Source of the DNA: Cherax quadricarinatus
Taxonomy: Eukaryota > Arthropoda > Malacostraca > Decapoda > Parastacidae
Direction: 5' to 3'
Assembly (NCBI RefSeq): GCF_038502225.1
Contig: NC_091340.1
Location: forward strand, 30,798,119-30,862,118
Length of the DNA: 64,000 bases
The notes under the pieces were generated by a model. That model saw nothing but the letters and a program-made list of their open reading frames with translations, was not told the DNA's origin and did no database searches. The position numbers were made by a program, and so were the translations under genes. Positions 63,746-64,000 of this stretch are shown here, piece after piece. Position 1 is the first letter of the stretch; each line of letters opens with the position of its first letter.

Positions 63746-64000
63746 TTGAAGGTGGCTCTTAGTATACAGCAGCATTCCAAGCTGCCTTGAAGGTGGCTGT
63801 TAGTATACTGCAGCATTCTAACCTGCCTTGAAGGTGGCTGCTAGTATACTGCAGCATTCTAACCTGCCTTGAAGGTGGCTGCTAGTATACTGCAGCATTC
63901 TAACCTGCCTTGAAGGTGGCTGTTAGTATATAGCAGCATTCCAAGCTGCCTTGAAGGTGGCTGCTAGTATACTGCAGCATTCTAACCTGCCTTGAAGGTG
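63746..64000. repeat. 41-bp minisatellite, about 6 units, running off the window
   Basis: Units GCCTTGAAGGTGGCTGTTAG then TATACTGCAGCATTCTAACC; period 41 (63784 to 63825). Two unit types (TATACTGCAGC and TATA-CAGCAGC or TATAGCAGC) are mixed. Confidence 0.95.

Overview
The window is animal nuclear DNA dominated by repeats. The best fit is a decapod crustacean, possibly a crayfish. This is judged from the mix of EN+RT LINEs whose 3' ends are tandem AGGTGAGTAC-type tails, Penelope-like elements with hammerhead-type cores, a tRNA-Val-headed SINE, a Tigger-like DNA transposon and very large mini/microsatellites. There is no bacterial or phage gene organisation. Nearly all long open frames are transposon proteins or translations of satellites.

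Layout. 0-18 kb: minus-strand copies of one LINE family (called F1 here), lying head-to-tail and separated by (GT)n or GTATGAGAGT-type satellites, with a second LINE family (F2) at 4.9-8.0 kb. 18.2-19.7 kb: decayed Tigger transposase. 19.75-20.1 kb: two tRNA-related SINE heads facing each other across a (TA)n palindrome. 20.2-26.5 kb: an F1 copy interrupted by a nest of Penelope-like elements (A, inside it B, and inside B a LINE fragment that carries C), with 13-14 bp target duplications at three levels. 26.5-33.1 kb: more head-to-tail F1 copies, including a nearly intact ORF2 (26916-29864). 33.5-36.3 kb: F1 copy on the plus strand. 36.9-44.4 kb: a 25-bp satellite of about 300 units. 44.5-50.3 kb: a 31-bp satellite that runs into, and appears to derive from, the RT C-terminal coding region of a third LINE family (F3). 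51.1-53.7 kb: SINE, 12-bp and 34-bp arrays.

53.7-54.1 kb holds the only convincing host-gene signal: an arthropod initiator with a DPE at exact spacing, a 5' leader with two tiny upstream ORFs, an ATG opening a signal peptide, and a consensus splice donor. The presumed first intron is filled by a minisatellite based on CACCTAGGTG that changes gradually over about 2.8 kb. The rest of the gene was not identified. 57.7-64 kb: F2 and F1 copies, Penelope-like ends and several short arrays.

The main connecting theme is that retroelements and satellites generate each other here. F1 copies of any length end in the same tail, continue into (AC)n on their sense strand, and abut the 5' truncation point of the next copy. 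At least four tandem arrays grew inside LINE coding sequence. Element boundaries, identities and copy numbers were judged by eye; family names F1-F3 and A-C are local labels.
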